Translations under genes and position numbers: made by a program
Assembly (NCBI RefSeq): GCF_030867385.1
Contig: NZ_JAPFBJ010000001.1
Coordinates: 744,001-808,000, forward strand
Source of the DNA: Sphingobium sp. DEHP117
GTDB lineage: Bacteria; Pseudomonadota; Alphaproteobacteria; Sphingomonadales; Sphingomonadaceae
Direction of reading: 5' to 3'
Length of the DNA: 64,000 nucleotides
The notes under the pieces: generated by a model
What the model was told of the DNA's origin: nothing
The model's input: only the letters and a program-made list of their open reading frames with translations
Databases searched by the model: none
Shown here: positions 26,101 to 34,063 of the stretch, one piece after another
Numbering within the stretch: position 1 is the stretch's first letter
How the letters are laid out: the number at the start of each line of letters is the position of its first letter

Positions 26101-26581
26101 TAGTTTGTTTGAGCGGCTGCCCGATGTCGCGCCGGAGGAGCGGCGCGATGCTGCGCTGCTCTGGCTGGAGCGGCAGGGCGGCGTTGCGGATTCGCAGGAG
26201 CGGGCTGCGCTCGCCGATCAGGCGCTCGCGGTCATCAACGACCCGCAACTTGACGGTCTGTTCGGCCCGGATGCGCTTGCCGAGGCGCCGATCGCCGCCG
26301 TTGTGGGTGAGGATGTGGTGCAGGGCGTGATCGACCGGTTGGTGATCAGGGCGGAGACCGTTCACCTCGTTGATTTCAAAACCGGCCGTGTGCCGGAAGG
26401 CGCTTCGGCCATTCCTGTTCCGCACCTGCGCCAGATGGCGGCCTATGCGGCGGCCCTAGCCGTGGTCTTCCCCGACCGTGCCATCGAGGCATCGCTGCTC
26501 TATACCGCCGGTCCGCGATTGTTCACGCTGTCACAAGGATCCCTCGCTCCTCACAAGCCCGGCTTTTCGCCCGAACAATAA
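23150..26581 (+). CDS. addA: Double-strand break repair helicase AddA
   Basis: 1143 residues. UvrD-like helicase motifs in order: SASAGTGKTHVLTARVFRLL (Walker A), CLTFTKAGASEMAERV (Ia), LVDEAQDTNSRQW (II), VGDFKQAIFGFQG (III), VRILTVHGAKGLQAPVVIL (V) and LLYVAMTRAEEQLYVTG (VI). The C-terminal nuclease ends with VIDRLVIRAETVHLVDFKTG. The start at 23150 is chosen over earlier ATGs because CAGGAGG lies just upstream and the overlap with addB is the usual ATGA. Together with AddB it forms the RecBCD-equivalent complex. Confidence 0.96.
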   Translation: MSRGAVGLLPLKGAQARAAAPQAHVWLSASAGTGKTHVLTARVFRLLLGGVDPEHILCLTFTKAGASEMAERVHARLAAWVQMSDADLAADLHALGEDISPPVRERARRLFARVLEATGGGLAIQTIHSFCQRLLASFPLEAGLVPGFRALEEGEQQQLARLALEELVVDAEAQGDEALIDALHALALRLGEAGAERYLHRCARAHDAFAGLPDDLRGWLFAALDLPEGDIEEAIAAACMDEAIDGAGLRRLAKANADWGTKTGLGYADCIAAWLGAAPPVRAATLDDLGKCFLTGKGEPRAVSAGQIKADEEYQNLASDICGWISELIALRTRAAYADAVAQALVAGRAYARAYEAAKRRTGAVDFDDLIAHGAALLGSDGIADWIRYKLDARIDHILVDEAQDTNSRQWTIINALVDEFFSGEGARGERLRTLFTVGDFKQAIFGFQGTSPRAFAEARDHFRARAYAAEHIFHDLSLDESFRSTPAVLEAVDACVEEIGPEALGLPPGAVHHESRNRYPGRVALWKPVSAVPMEGDAAEDDEAEGAEDWLSDQDRLLAERIARQIRGWIAGGMMLASKGRPVQAGDIMILLRKRGDLARLIVARLYEAGVPVAGVDRLRLQAPLGVQDLMAALRFAAQPEDDLNLACLLVSPLIGWTQDELWQRAAPRKGSLWRHLRESGTAPADDMSALYEILARADFITPYRLLEHILSGPMQGRRRLVGRLGAQALDSIEELLNAALRHEQQEVPSLQQFIDWFDREEGDIKRESEGGGGAVRILTVHGAKGLQAPVVILADACADPEAAQRREALDIPLGDGTSLPVLPPRRAERWGRIEDAAFIADATERQEHWRLLYVAMTRAEEQLYVTGALGPRAKGKIAEASWYACAERGLAALGAQWGEEGDWGATLEWSGSEALAPKAAPAQAARAVPPLTPLPEWARQAAPAESRPSRPLAPTAPGDDDLPMPPPSTAMQAAALRGQLLHSLFERLPDVAPEERRDAALLWLERQGGVADSQERAALADQALAVINDPQLDGLFGPDALAEAPIAAVVGEDVVQGVIDRLVIRAETVHLVDFKTGRVPEGASAIPVPHLRQMAAYAAALAVVFPDRAIEASLLYTAGPRLFTLSQGSLAPHKPGFSPEQ

Positions 26582-26651
26582 TCCTTCGTGCGGCGAACCG
26601 TTGTGGTGCGCGCGGTGCGGCCCTACATTGCCTTCAGAAAAGGAGATTCAT

Positions 26652-26972
26652 ATGGCGACCAAGGCGATCAGCGACAGCAGTTTTCAGACGGACGTGCTCG
26701 GTTCGGATGTGCCCGTTCTTGTCGATTTCTGGGCCGAATGGTGCGGGCCGTGCAAGATGATCGGCCCGGCGCTCGAGGAAATTTCCGATGAGCTTGACGG
26801 CAAGGTGGTCATTGCCAAGCACAATATCGACGATCATCCTGACATGCCCGGAAAGCTCGGCGTGCGCGGCATCCCGACCATGATCCTGTTCAAGGATGGT
26901 CAGCCCGTTGCCACCAAGGTCGGCGCTGCACCGAAAAGCCAGCTCAAGGCGTGGCTTGAGCAGCAGCTTTAA
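26652..26972 (+). CDS. trxA: Thioredoxin
   Basis: 106 residues, with active site [10 protein letters not shown] (Cys31 and Cys34) and the cis-Pro loop [14 protein letters not shown]. It is a general cytoplasmic disulfide reductant. AAAGGAG precedes the ATG at 26652. It is the last gene of the ahcY-to-trxA block, 70 bp after addA. Its TAA stop shares TTAA with the truA stop on the other strand. Confidence 0.97.
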   Translation: MATKAISDSSFQTDVLGSDVPVLVDFWAEWCGPCKMIGPALEEISDELDGKVVIAKHNIDDHPDMPGKLGVRGIPTMILFKDGQPVATKVGAAPKSQLKAWLEQQL

Positions 26973-27706
26973 TAGCGGGCTTCGACGAAATATAATCCAT
27001 CCGGCGGCGCGTTGAGACCCAGCGCGCCGCGGTTTTTGGCGGCGAGCGCGGCCGCCATGTCCTCCACCTGCCATGTGCCCATGCCGACGAGCGCGAGGCA
27101 GCCGACCATTGAGCGCACTTGGTGATGGAGGAAGCTGCGCGCGGCCGCATGGATGGTAATGCGATCTCCCTCCCTCACGACGTCCAGCCGATCCAGTGAC
27201 TTGACCGGGCTATCCGCCTGGCACTGAACGGAGCGGAAGGTGGTGAAGTCATGCTTGCCGATGAGCAAAGCGGCGGCCTGCGCCATCTTGTTCTCTTCAA
27301 GATGCTGAGGGATCTGCCACGCCAGACCCTTCTCGAATGTGAGCGGCGCGCGGCGGTTGACGATGCGGTAGACATAAGACCGCCCGAGGCAGGAAAAGCG
27401 CGCGTGCCAATCGTCCGGCACGATCTCGCAGGCGTTGATGGCTATCGGGTCTGGCCGCAGATGCGCGTTAAGCGCCTCCATCAAGCGGAAGGGCGCGATT
27501 TCCTTGGCGATATCCGCATGGGCGCGCATGGCGAGCGCATGAACACCGGCATCGGTGCGCCCGGCGCAATGCAGGGCTGGCTGTTCGCCGGTGATCCGCT
27601 CCAATGCTTCCTCTATCGCCTGCTGCACGGTTGGGCCATGCGCCTGCCGCTGCCATCCCATGAACGGGCGGCCGTCGAACTCCACTGTAAAGACAAAGCG
27701 GGTCAT
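26969..27706 (-). CDS. truA: tRNA pseudouridine(38-40) synthase
   Basis: 245 residues. The catalytic Asp52 lies in the TruA motif [11 protein letters not shown], the N-terminal [14 protein letters not shown] is characteristic, and [13 protein letters not shown] is the conserved C-terminal block. It makes pseudouridine at positions 38-40 of the anticodon arm. Its ATG overlaps the fmt stop (ATGA), so it is translated from the fmt-truA mRNA. Confidence 0.97.
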   Translation of the reverse strand: MTRFVFTVEFDGRPFMGWQRQAHGPTVQQAIEEALERITGEQPALHCAGRTDAGVHALAMRAHADIAKEIAPFRLMEALNAHLRPDPIAINACEIVPDDWHARFSCLGRSYVYRIVNRRAPLTFEKGLAWQIPQHLEENKMAQAAALLIGKHDFTTFRSVQCQADSPVKSLDRLDVVREGDRITIHAAARSFLHHQVRSMVGCLALVGMGTWQVEDMAAALAAKNRGALGLNAPPDGLYFVEARY

Positions 27707-28608
27707 GCAAGCCGCGTTCCGGCGGGTATGGCAAAGCCGCGCAGCAGCTCGTCCACGCCCATGGCCCCCTTGCCGGCGCGCTGGATGAGGGTGGGACGGA
27801 TGCTGTCCGCCCCGCAGCCGATCAGAAGACGATCGTCCAGCACGAGGCCGGGCTGCCCCGGCTGCGCGACCACGTCCGCCGCCAAAAGCTTGAACCGTTC
27901 TTCGCCGAGCGTGAGAAATGCGCCGGGCGCGGGGTTGAAGGCGCGCACCTGCCGCTCCGCCTGAATTGCGCCCGCCGCAAAGTCGATCCGTGCCTCGTCC
28001 TTCGTGATCTTGGCGGCATAGGTCACGCCGTCGCCAGCCTGCGCAACCGGGGGGTAGGCGGGGAGGTCCGCCAGCGTATCGACGATCAGGCGCGCGCCCA
28101 TTTGCGCCAACTCCGCTGTGAGCGCGCCCGCCGTCTTGCCGTCGACCTCCGTACGCGCAGTGGCGCGGACCGGGCCTGTATCCAGCCCTGCCTCCATCTG
28201 CATCACCTGAACGCCGGTTTCCGTGTCACCCGCGAGGATTGCGCGCTGGATCGGCGCAGCGCCGCGCCAGCGCGGCAACAGTGAGCCATGCAGATTGAGG
28301 CAGCCATGCCTGGGCGCATCGAGAATAGCTTGCGGCAGGATCAGCCCATAGGCCGCAACGACCGCGACATCGGCGTTCAAACCCGCAAATGCCGTCTGTT
28401 CCTCCGCGCCCTTGAGCGAGACCGGGGTGCGCACCTCCAGCCCCATCGCCTCAGCTGTGGCATGGACGGGGGATGGGCGCAGCGCCTTGCCTCGCCCGGC
28501 GGGACGGGGCGGCTGGCTATATGCCGCGATGATCTCATGCCCTGCCTCGTGCAACGCTTCCAGCGCAGGAACCGCAAAATCAGGCGTGCCCATATAGATG
28601 ATCTTCAT
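27703..28608 (-). CDS. fmt: Methionyl-tRNA formyltransferase
   Basis: 301 residues. [19 protein letters not shown] is the standard N-terminus; [21 protein letters not shown] carries the catalytic Asn/His block and GLDTGPV the catalytic Asp. It formylates Met on initiator tRNA. GAGAGGG just upstream supports the ATG at 28608. Unlike in many bacteria, def is not adjacent in the same operon but lies beyond recR on the other strand. Confidence 0.97.
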   Translation of the reverse strand: MKIIYMGTPDFAVPALEALHEAGHEIIAAYSQPPRPAGRGKALRPSPVHATAEAMGLEVRTPVSLKGAEEQTAFAGLNADVAVVAAYGLILPQAILDAPRHGCLNLHGSLLPRWRGAAPIQRAILAGDTETGVQVMQMEAGLDTGPVRATARTEVDGKTAGALTAELAQMGARLIVDTLADLPAYPPVAQAGDGVTYAAKITKDEARIDFAAGAIQAERQVRAFNPAPGAFLTLGEERFKLLAADVVAQPGQPGLVLDDRLLIGCGADSIRPTLIQRAGKGAMGVDELLRGFAIPAGTRLA

Positions 28609-28663
28609 GGAAACCCTCTCAAGCCCTTGTGCAACCGCGATGCAAGCCCTTATGTGCTTCCCC

Positions 28664-29260
28664 ATGGCCTCACCCGAAATCGAAGCGTTGACGCAGGCTC
28701 TTTCCCGCCTTCCGGGCCTCGGCCCCCGCTCGGCCCGGCGCGCGGTGCTCTATCTGCTCAAAAAACGTGAAAGCGCCCTCGGCCCGCTGCTTCATGCGCT
28801 GGAACGGGTGAACGAGCGCCTCTCGACCTGTTCGATCTGCGGCAATGTCGACACCACCGATCCGTGCGGTATTTGTGCGGATCCGCGCCGGGATGCGCGA
28901 TCGCTGTGCGTGGTCGAGGACGTGCCGGACCTGTGGGCGCTCGACAAATCCCGCCTGTTTCCAGGGCGTTTCCATGTGCTGGGCGGGCGGCTCTCAGCGC
29001 TCGAAGGCGTGCGGCCGGAGGATCTGGGCATCGGCAGCCTGGTTGCGCGTGTCTCCGCAGGCGGCATTGACGAGGTCGTGCTCGCCATGAACGCTACGCT
29101 GGAAGGGCAGACGACCGCGCATTATATTGCCGAGCGGCTGGAGGGCATGCCCGTCCGCCTTACCCAGCTTGCCCATGGCCTGCCCGTGGGCGGAGAGCTG
29201 GATTATCTTGACGAGGGTACGCTCGCGCAGGCCTTGCGGGCGCGAAGACCACTCGGATAA
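28664..29260 (+). CDS. recR: Recombination protein RecR
   Basis: 198 residues. [17 protein letters not shown] is the helix-hairpin-helix, [16 protein letters not shown] the four-Cys zinc finger, and [14 protein letters not shown] to [17 protein letters not shown] the Toprim domain. It works with RecF and RecO to load RecA at gaps. The start at 28664 fits family alignments but has no clear ribosome site. It is divergent from fmt over 55 bp. Confidence 0.95.
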   Translation: MASPEIEALTQALSRLPGLGPRSARRAVLYLLKKRESALGPLLHALERVNERLSTCSICGNVDTTDPCGICADPRRDARSLCVVEDVPDLWALDKSRLFPGRFHVLGGRLSALEGVRPEDLGIGSLVARVSAGGIDEVVLAMNATLEGQTTAHYIAERLEGMPVRLTQLAHGLPVGGELDYLDEGTLAQALRARRPLG

Positions 29261-29308
29261 GCAGCCGAATCTCTTGATAATCTCGCTTTGTTCCCATATC
29301 TGGGGCTT

Positions 29309-29839
29309 ATGGCCATTCTTCCAATCATCGAGGCGCCCGATCCGCGCCTGCGCACCATTTCGACGCCGGTGGAGTCGATCGACGACGCGCTTCAGCAGCT
29401 CATCGACGATATGTTTGAAACCATGTATGCCGCCCCCGGCATCGGGCTGGCGGCAATCCAGGTTGGCGTGCCCAAGCGCCTGCTGGTGATGGACCTTCAG
29501 GAGCCGGAGTCGGATGAGGAGGGCGCCCCGCCGGTGCGGAACCCGCGCGTTTTCATCAACCCGCAGATCCTCGAAGGGTCGGAGCAGCTGTCGATCTATA
29601 ACGAGGGGTGCCTTTCCGTGCCCGATCAGTTTGCCGAGGTGGAACGCCCGGCGACAATCCGGGCGAGCTGGCTGGATCGGGAAGGGCGCATCCATGAGCA
29701 GACGCTGGACGGATTGCTGGCTACCTGCCTCCAGCACGAGATGGATCATTTGAACGGCGTGTTGTTCATCGATCACCTATCCAAGCTGAAGCGCGATATG
29801 CTTTTGAAAAAACTGGAAAAGGCTCGCCGCGCGGCCTGA
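29309..29839 (+). CDS. def: Peptide deformylase
   Basis: 176 residues. Metal-site motifs [17 protein letters not shown] (Cys ligand) and QHEMDHLNG (two His ligands and the catalytic Glu) are all present. It removes the formyl group from nascent proteins. A TTG at 29288 would add seven residues, but [15 protein letters not shown] matches the usual N-terminus. It lies 48 bp after recR, probably in the same unit. Confidence 0.97.
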   Translation: MAILPIIEAPDPRLRTISTPVESIDDALQQLIDDMFETMYAAPGIGLAAIQVGVPKRLLVMDLQEPESDEEGAPPVRNPRVFINPQILEGSEQLSIYNEGCLSVPDQFAEVERPATIRASWLDREGRIHEQTLDGLLATCLQHEMDHLNGVLFIDHLSKLKRDMLLKKLEKARRAA

Positions 29840-29917
29840 TCTGGTCTTCGTGCTTGCACGTCGCCCGGTTAACCGATATGTTCCCATTTCGTTCTCAGGT
29901 GGGTGGAGTGGAATTGC

Positions 29918-31357
29918 GTGGAGCCACTGGTCTTCGGCATCGGTTTTGTCGCACTTCTCATTGGGCTGATGCTCGGTTGGGTTTTCGGCACGCGGCCCCT
30001 CGCAGAACTGCGTCGGCGCGAGCGTGAGGCGGCGGACGGGCTGGTTCGCGCCGAGGAACAGCGCAATTCTGCCTTGCGCGACATTGCCGAAGAACAGCGC
30101 CGCGCCGAGAGCGCGCGCTCGGAATTACTGGCGGTGCGCGATGATCGGGATGCCTTGCGTACCCGGCTCGCCGCGCTGGAGGCAGAGACGCAGGCACGGA
30201 CCGAAAGCTTTGAGGCGCAGTTGCGTGCGCTCGGCGAGGCGCGTGAACAGCTGTCGGCGCAGTTCAGCGAGATCGGCGGCAAGCTGTTGGGCGAGGCGCA
30301 GCGCGCGTTTCTTGAACGCGCGGATCAGCGGCTGTCGCAACAGCATGAGCGATCCGAGGCGCAGCTGAAGGCTTTGCTCCAGCCGATTGGCGACAGCATC
30401 CGGCAGCATGACACCAAGATTTCGGAGATAGAGCGCTCCCGCACCGAGGCTTATGGCGAGCTGAAAGGCCTGATGGACTCGATGCGGGCCGGGCAGGAGC
30501 GGGTGCAGGCCGAGGCGCAGCGGCTGGTGACCTCGCTTCGGGCGGCGCCCAAGGCGCGGGGTCGCTGGGGTGAGCAGCAGCTGCGCAATGTGCTGGAAAG
30601 CTCAGGCCTTTCCGAGCATGCGGATTTTCAGACCGAAGTAAGCGTGGAGGGCGCGGATGGCCGCCTGCGCCCGGACGTGATCGTGCGGATTCCAGGCGGC
30701 CGGAGCCTGGTGATCGATGCCAAGGTATCGTTGAATGCCTATCAGGATGCGTTCGAGGCGGATGGCGAGAGCGCGCGGGCGGAGTGTCTCGCTCGCCATG
30801 TTGCCGCGATGCGCACCCATGTCGATGCGCTCGGCCGCAAGGATTATCAGGCTCAATTTGCGGATACGCCCGATTATGTCATCATGTTCGTGCCGGGTGA
30901 GCATTTCCTCACCGCAGCGCTCGATAGCGAGCCTGGCCTGTGGGATTATGCCTTTGCCAAGCGAGTGCTGCTGGCGACGCCGACCAACCTCATCGCCATT
31001 GCCCGCACGGTCGCGGCGGTGTGGCGGCAGGAGAAAATGGCGCAGGAAGCCAAGCAGATTGGGCATCTCGGCAAGGAGATTTACGAGCGACTCTCCGTGG
31101 CGGCATCCGGCCTCAAGAAGATGGGGCGCAGCCTCAACAGCGCGGTCGCAGATTATAACAGGTTCACGTCGAGCTTCGAAAGCCGCGTGCTCGTCACCGG
31201 GCGCAAGCTGCGAGACCTCAATATCGAAACCGGTGGCCGCGAGATCGAGGAGCTTGAGCAAATCGAGACCCTGGCGCGCGATCCAGTGGTGCCTGAAGCC
31301 GCTGCCGACACGTTGACGGCAGATTTGCAAGTGGATGCTAGCGCTGTGCCGCAATAG
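29918..31357 (+). CDS. rmuC: RmuC family DNA recombination protein
   Basis: 479 residues from the GTG at 29918; a GTG at 29903 would add five. GGAG nine bases before 29918 favours the shorter form. A membrane anchor (LVFGIGFVALLIGLMLGWVF) is followed by a coiled coil to about residue 200 and then the RmuC nuclease-like core: KARGRWGEQQLRNVLE, PGGRSLVIDAKVSLNAY, DYVIMFVPGEHFL and LATPTNLIAIARTVAAVWRQ. RmuC limits inversions at repeats; its biochemical activity is uncertain. A terminator hairpin follows directly. Confidence 0.93.
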   Translation: MEPLVFGIGFVALLIGLMLGWVFGTRPLAELRRREREAADGLVRAEEQRNSALRDIAEEQRRAESARSELLAVRDDRDALRTRLAALEAETQARTESFEAQLRALGEAREQLSAQFSEIGGKLLGEAQRAFLERADQRLSQQHERSEAQLKALLQPIGDSIRQHDTKISEIERSRTEAYGELKGLMDSMRAGQERVQAEAQRLVTSLRAAPKARGRWGEQQLRNVLESSGLSEHADFQTEVSVEGADGRLRPDVIVRIPGGRSLVIDAKVSLNAYQDAFEADGESARAECLARHVAAMRTHVDALGRKDYQAQFADTPDYVIMFVPGEHFLTAALDSEPGLWDYAFAKRVLLATPTNLIAIARTVAAVWRQEKMAQEAKQIGHLGKEIYERLSVAASGLKKMGRSLNSAVADYNRFTSSFESRVLVTGRKLRDLNIETGGREIEELEQIETLARDPVVPEAAADTLTADLQVDASAVPQ

Positions 31358-31362
31358 AAAAA

Positions 31363-31400
31363 CCCTCGCTTTGGGGGAAGGCGAGGGCTTTGATTTTTCT
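31363..31400. terminator. Bidirectional terminator between rmuC and the first flagellin gene
   Basis: CCCTCGC (31363-31369) pairs with GCGAGGG (31381-31387). Read forward, CTTTGATTTTTCT follows; read on the minus strand, TTTTTCT follows. It can therefore end both rmuC and the convergent flagellin transcript. On the flagellin strand the loop is CTTCCCCCAAA. Confidence 0.85.
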
Positions 31401-31440
31401 ATAGAAATTATGATTTTGTGGTCGCGTGATCGAAGAGTGG

Positions 31441-31480
31441 GACCCCCGGCACGGAGGGGGACTGGAGAGTGCCGGGGGTC
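31441..31480 (-). ncRNA. Long GC hairpin with C-rich loop in the 3' region of flagellin gene 1 (possible 3'UTR RNA)
   Basis: GACCCCCGGCAC and GTGCCGGGGGTC form a perfect 12-bp stem around a 16-base loop. On the flagellin strand the loop reads TCTCCAGTCCCCCTCC. It is followed about 55 bases later by the terminator hairpin. The same arrangement lies after the second flagellin gene. The structure is clear; a role as an sRNA is inference. Confidence 0.5.
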
Positions 31481-31522
31481 ATAAGACCGGCTTGAGGCGG
31501 ACCAATACCATGGGCCGGTCCC

Positions 31523-31627
31523 GACCATTTTCCAGATGACCGCGAACGGGCATCGTCTCGGAAAATGGTCTATCCTGTATTCGGAACATTTTCAGGCGGA
31601 AAACCGGTTTCCACTTTGCCTGAAAAT
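31523..31627. repeat. Composite palindromic repeat, left edge of the flagellar island
   Basis: GACCATTTTCC and GGAAAATGGTC form an outer inverted repeat (about 31523-31570). A second follows: ATTTTCAGGC (31588-31597) and GCCTGAAAAT (31618-31627) around GGAAAACCGGTTTCCACTTT. A degenerate relative lies at 50629-50690. The second half resembles the small intergenic palindromes (RIME or Bru-RS type) of Rhizobiales as I recall them. Confidence 0.65.
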
Positions 31628-31646
31628 GCTCCCAAGCCGAACTTTA

Positions 31647-32495
31647 TTACTGGATCAGTTTCAGGACGCCCTGCTGAGCCTGGTTGGCCTGCGCGATCAT
31701 CGCGGTGGAGGCCTGGTTGAGGATCTGCGCCTTGGCGAGTGTGGTCGTCTCGGCGGAGAAGTCCACGTCCTCGATGCGCGAGCGGGCTTCGGTCAGGTTG
31801 GTGACGGTGGACGCGATGTTGTCGACCGTGACCGACAGGCGGTTCTGGCTGGCGCCAAGCGATGCACGAGCCGAGGCGACGGCGGCGAGCGCCGTGCTCA
31901 AGGTTGCAAGTGCCGCTGATGCGTTGGTGGTGTTGGCTAGGTCGATTTCGCTCGTGCCAGCTGTACCCTGAGTAGCCGCTTTCTTGATCACCAGGTTGGT
32001 GGTCGTGGCGTTGGTGAGTGTTACCGCCACCGTATCGCTCGCATTGATGCCAGTCTGAATGGAGACACTAGCCGATGAACCATCGAGCAGAGCCACACCG
32101 TTGAAGTTGGTGGTGGTCGCGATCGTGTCGATCTGGTCGAGTAGCGCGCGGCTTTCATTGTCGAGCCCCAGACGGTCGGCGTTGGTCACCGTGCCGTTGG
32201 CGGACTGCACCGCCAGCTCGCGGATGCGCTGGATGATGTTGCTGATCTGGCCGAGCGCGCCCTCCGCCGTCTGAGACATGGAGATGCCGTCATTGGCGTT
32301 GCGCGAAGCGGCAGTCAGTCCCTTGATCTGCGCGGTCATCTTGGTGGCGATGGCGAGGCCGGCGGCGTCGTCCTTCGCGCTGTTGATGCGCTTGCCCGAA
32401 GACAGGCGCTCCATCGACTCCTGCAACTGCATGGAGGCGCTTTGCGAGGCGCCTTGGGCGCGCATCGCGGCAATATTGGTTCCGATAACAGTCAT
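31647..32495 (-). CDS. fliC: Flagellin 1
   Basis: 282 residues, the short flagellin type without a large variable D3 domain. The N-terminal D0/D1 shows [20 protein letters not shown] and [20 protein letters not shown]; the C-terminal D1/D0 shows [20 protein letters not shown] and [20 protein letters not shown]. It is closely similar to the 282-residue flagellin 2 upstream, differing mainly in the central region and scattered positions. A candidate sigma-28 promoter lies at 32558-32584, and hairpins and a terminator lie downstream, so it can be expressed independently. Confidence 0.95.
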   Translation of the reverse strand: MTVIGTNIAAMRAQGASQSASMQLQESMERLSSGKRINSAKDDAAGLAIATKMTAQIKGLTAASRNANDGISMSQTAEGALGQISNIIQRIRELAVQSANGTVTNADRLGLDNESRALLDQIDTIATTTNFNGVALLDGSSASVSIQTGINASDTVAVTLTNATTTNLVIKKAATQGTAGTSEIDLANTTNASAALATLSTALAAVASARASLGASQNRLSVTVDNIASTVTNLTEARSRIEDVDFSAETTTLAKAQILNQASTAMIAQANQAQQGVLKLIQ

Positions 32496-32557
32496 TTTGG
32501 TCCCTTTCTAACAGGTAGGTCGCCACGGCATGGGAGCCATCGCGGCCTCGAAAGGGA

Positions 32558-32584
32558 GAAACGGCGGGCGCCGCCGGAGCTTTA
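32558..32584 (-). promoter_or_regulatory. Candidate sigma-28 (FliA-type) promoter of flagellin 1
   Basis: On the minus strand TAAAGCTC, an 11-base spacer, then GCCGTTTC resembles the FliA consensus TAAAGTTT-N11-GCCGATAA with exact spacing. The flagellin 2 upstream region aligns with it (shared TTAA..., TCGTTT/CCGTTT, TCGAGGCCGC) but matches the consensus less well. It lies about 60 bp before the start codon. Confidence 0.4.
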
Positions 32585-32667
32585 ACTGCTATGGTAAATT
32601 TTTTCGTGCGCCCTGTTTATAACGTTGTTTCAAAACGAAATAATATTGTTTTCTCGGTGTGAGAAAG

Positions 32668-32693
32668 CCTCCGCCCTGGGGGGAGGGCGGAGG
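32668..32693 (-). terminator. Terminator-like hairpin after flagellin 2
   Basis: CCTCCGCCCT and AGGGCGGAGG form a 10-bp stem around six bases that read CCCCCC on the flagellin strand, followed there by CTTTCTC. It corresponds to the hairpin at 31363-31387 after flagellin 1. Confidence 0.7.
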
Positions 32694-32749
32694 AATTGTG
32701 CGAAATATGTCTGTGGCGTTTTTGCCTTGTGGTCTTTGATCGAAGGTAA

Positions 32750-32788
32750 GACCCCCGGCACGGTGGGGACTGGAGTGTGCCGGGGGTC
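32750..32788 (-). ncRNA. Long GC hairpin with C-rich loop in the 3' region of flagellin gene 2 (possible 3'UTR RNA)
   Basis: The same 12-bp stem as at 31441-31480, GACCCCCGGCAC with GTGCCGGGGGTC, around a 15-base loop that on the flagellin strand reads ACTCCAGTCCCCACC. The core CTCCAGTCCCC is shared by both loops. It is followed by the terminator-like hairpin at 32668-32693. Confidence 0.5.
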
Positions 32789-32847
32789 CGATGACTTGCC
32801 GGGGAGGACCAAAACCCCGGCCGGTCAATTCAGTTCACTCTCTGATC

Positions 32848-33696
32848 TTAGCGGATCAGCGAGAGGACACCCTGCTGAGCCTGGTTGGCCTGCGCGATCA
32901 TCGCGGTGGAGGCCTGGCTCAGGATCTGCGCCTTGGCGAGGTTGGTCGTCTCGGAAGAGAAGTCCACATCCTCGATGCGCGAGCGGGCGTCGGTCAGGTT
33001 GGTGACGGTCGAGCTGATGTTCTCGACAGTAACCGACAGGCGGTTCTGGCTGGCGCCGAGCGATGCACGGGCCGAAGCGATCGTGCTCAGTGCGGTGTCC
33101 AGGGTTGCCAGTGCGGCAGAGGCGTTGGTGGTGTTGGCGAGGTCGATTTCGCTCGTACCGGCCGTGCCCTGGGCAGCTGCCTTCTTGATCACCAGATTGG
33201 TGGTGGTGGCATTCGCCAGCGTCACGGAAACGGTGTCCGAAGACCCGGTGCCGGTCTGGATGCTGACGCTGGTGGCAGTGCCGTCGAGCAGCTTCACGCC
33301 GTTGAAGTTGGTGGTGTTGGCAATCGCGTCGATCTGATCGAGCAGCGCGCGGCTTTCGTTGTCCAGGCCAGCGCGGTCAGCGTTGGTCACGGTACCGTTG
33401 GCGGACTGAACAGCCAGCTCACGAACGCGCTGGATGATGTTGCTGATCTGGCCGAGCGCGCCTTCCGCCGTCTGAGCGAGCGACACGCCGTCATTGGCGT
33501 TGCGGGCGGCAGCATTGAGGCCGCGGATCTGCGCGGTCATCTTGGTGGCGATGGCGAGGCCAGCGGCGTCGTCCTTCGCGCTGTTGATGCGCTTGCCCGA
33601 AGACAGACGCTCCATAGAAGCCTGAAGCTGCATTCCGGCCGAGCTCGAAGCAGCCTGGGCGCGCATTGCGGCAATGTTGGTTCCGATAACAGTCAT
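32848..33696 (-). CDS. fliC: Flagellin 2
   Basis: 282 residues, a near twin of flagellin 1: [20 protein letters not shown] at the N-terminus and [20 protein letters not shown] at the end. Differences cluster in residues 130-160 ([20 protein letters not shown] against [20 protein letters not shown]). It lies next to the FlbD-site-like cluster, so it may be the FlbD/sigma-54-controlled copy; this is inferred from position. GGAAAGAGG precedes its ATG. Confidence 0.95.
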   Translation of the reverse strand: MTVIGTNIAAMRAQAASSSAGMQLQASMERLSSGKRINSAKDDAAGLAIATKMTAQIRGLNAAARNANDGVSLAQTAEGALGQISNIIQRVRELAVQSANGTVTNADRAGLDNESRALLDQIDAIANTTNFNGVKLLDGTATSVSIQTGTGSSDTVSVTLANATTTNLVIKKAAAQGTAGTSEIDLANTTNASAALATLDTALSTIASARASLGASQNRLSVTVENISSTVTNLTDARSRIEDVDFSSETTNLAKAQILSQASTAMIAQANQAQQGVLSLIR

Positions 33697-34063
33697 GGTT
33701 TTCCTCTTTCCTGAAGAATGTTTCGGTCGCTTGCCTCGTTGACGCTTGCGGCCTCGAAGCGAAAAAACGACGATTGCCGGGGCCGCTTAAGTCGTTAACG
33801 GCCCGGATTTGCCGCCCGACCGGCAAAAAAGCGGCAAAAACTGGCCAAGCGGGGAGTGCTGAAACCCACGAATTTCTGCCGAATTTTCGGCTCCGGCAAT
33901 GGCAACGGCAAAAAAATGCAAAAAGGCGGAAAAAAATTGCCGCCCGGCAATAAAGGCGGCAGCCATTAACCATATCCTAAGCGTTATTACGCACAATCGC
34001 CCCATCGAAGGGACAGGAATGTGCGGGGGCACGGACCTGTCGACATGATGGGGACTGGAAACG
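33697..34063. promoter_or_regulatory. Divergent control region between flagellin 2 and flbD
   Basis: The 367-bp region has no gene. It holds the CGGCAAAAA cluster (33808-33960), A-tracts up to seven long, and the flagellin leader (33697-33790) related to that of flagellin 1. I searched for a GG-N10-GC sigma-54 promoter on both strands and found no convincing one. Confidence 0.6.
33808..33960. promoter_or_regulatory. Cluster of CGGCAAAAA repeats, candidate FlbD (ftr-like) binding sites
   Basis: CGGCAAAAA-type units occur at 33821, 33832, 33906 and, with variation, 33894, 33917 and 33945. Two palindromes stand out: TTTGCCG/CGGCAAA (33808-33827) and GGCGGAAAAAAATTGCCG (33925-33942). The Caulobacter FlbD ftr element, as I recall it, is CCCGGCARRAMTTGCCG, a close match. 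The cluster lies between flagellin 2 and the flbD-like gene. Confidence 0.6.

Noticed and set aside
33697..34063. Sigma-54 promoter for flagellin 2
   Set aside because: No TGGCAC-N5-TTGC-like pair with correct GG/GC spacing was convincing on either strand.
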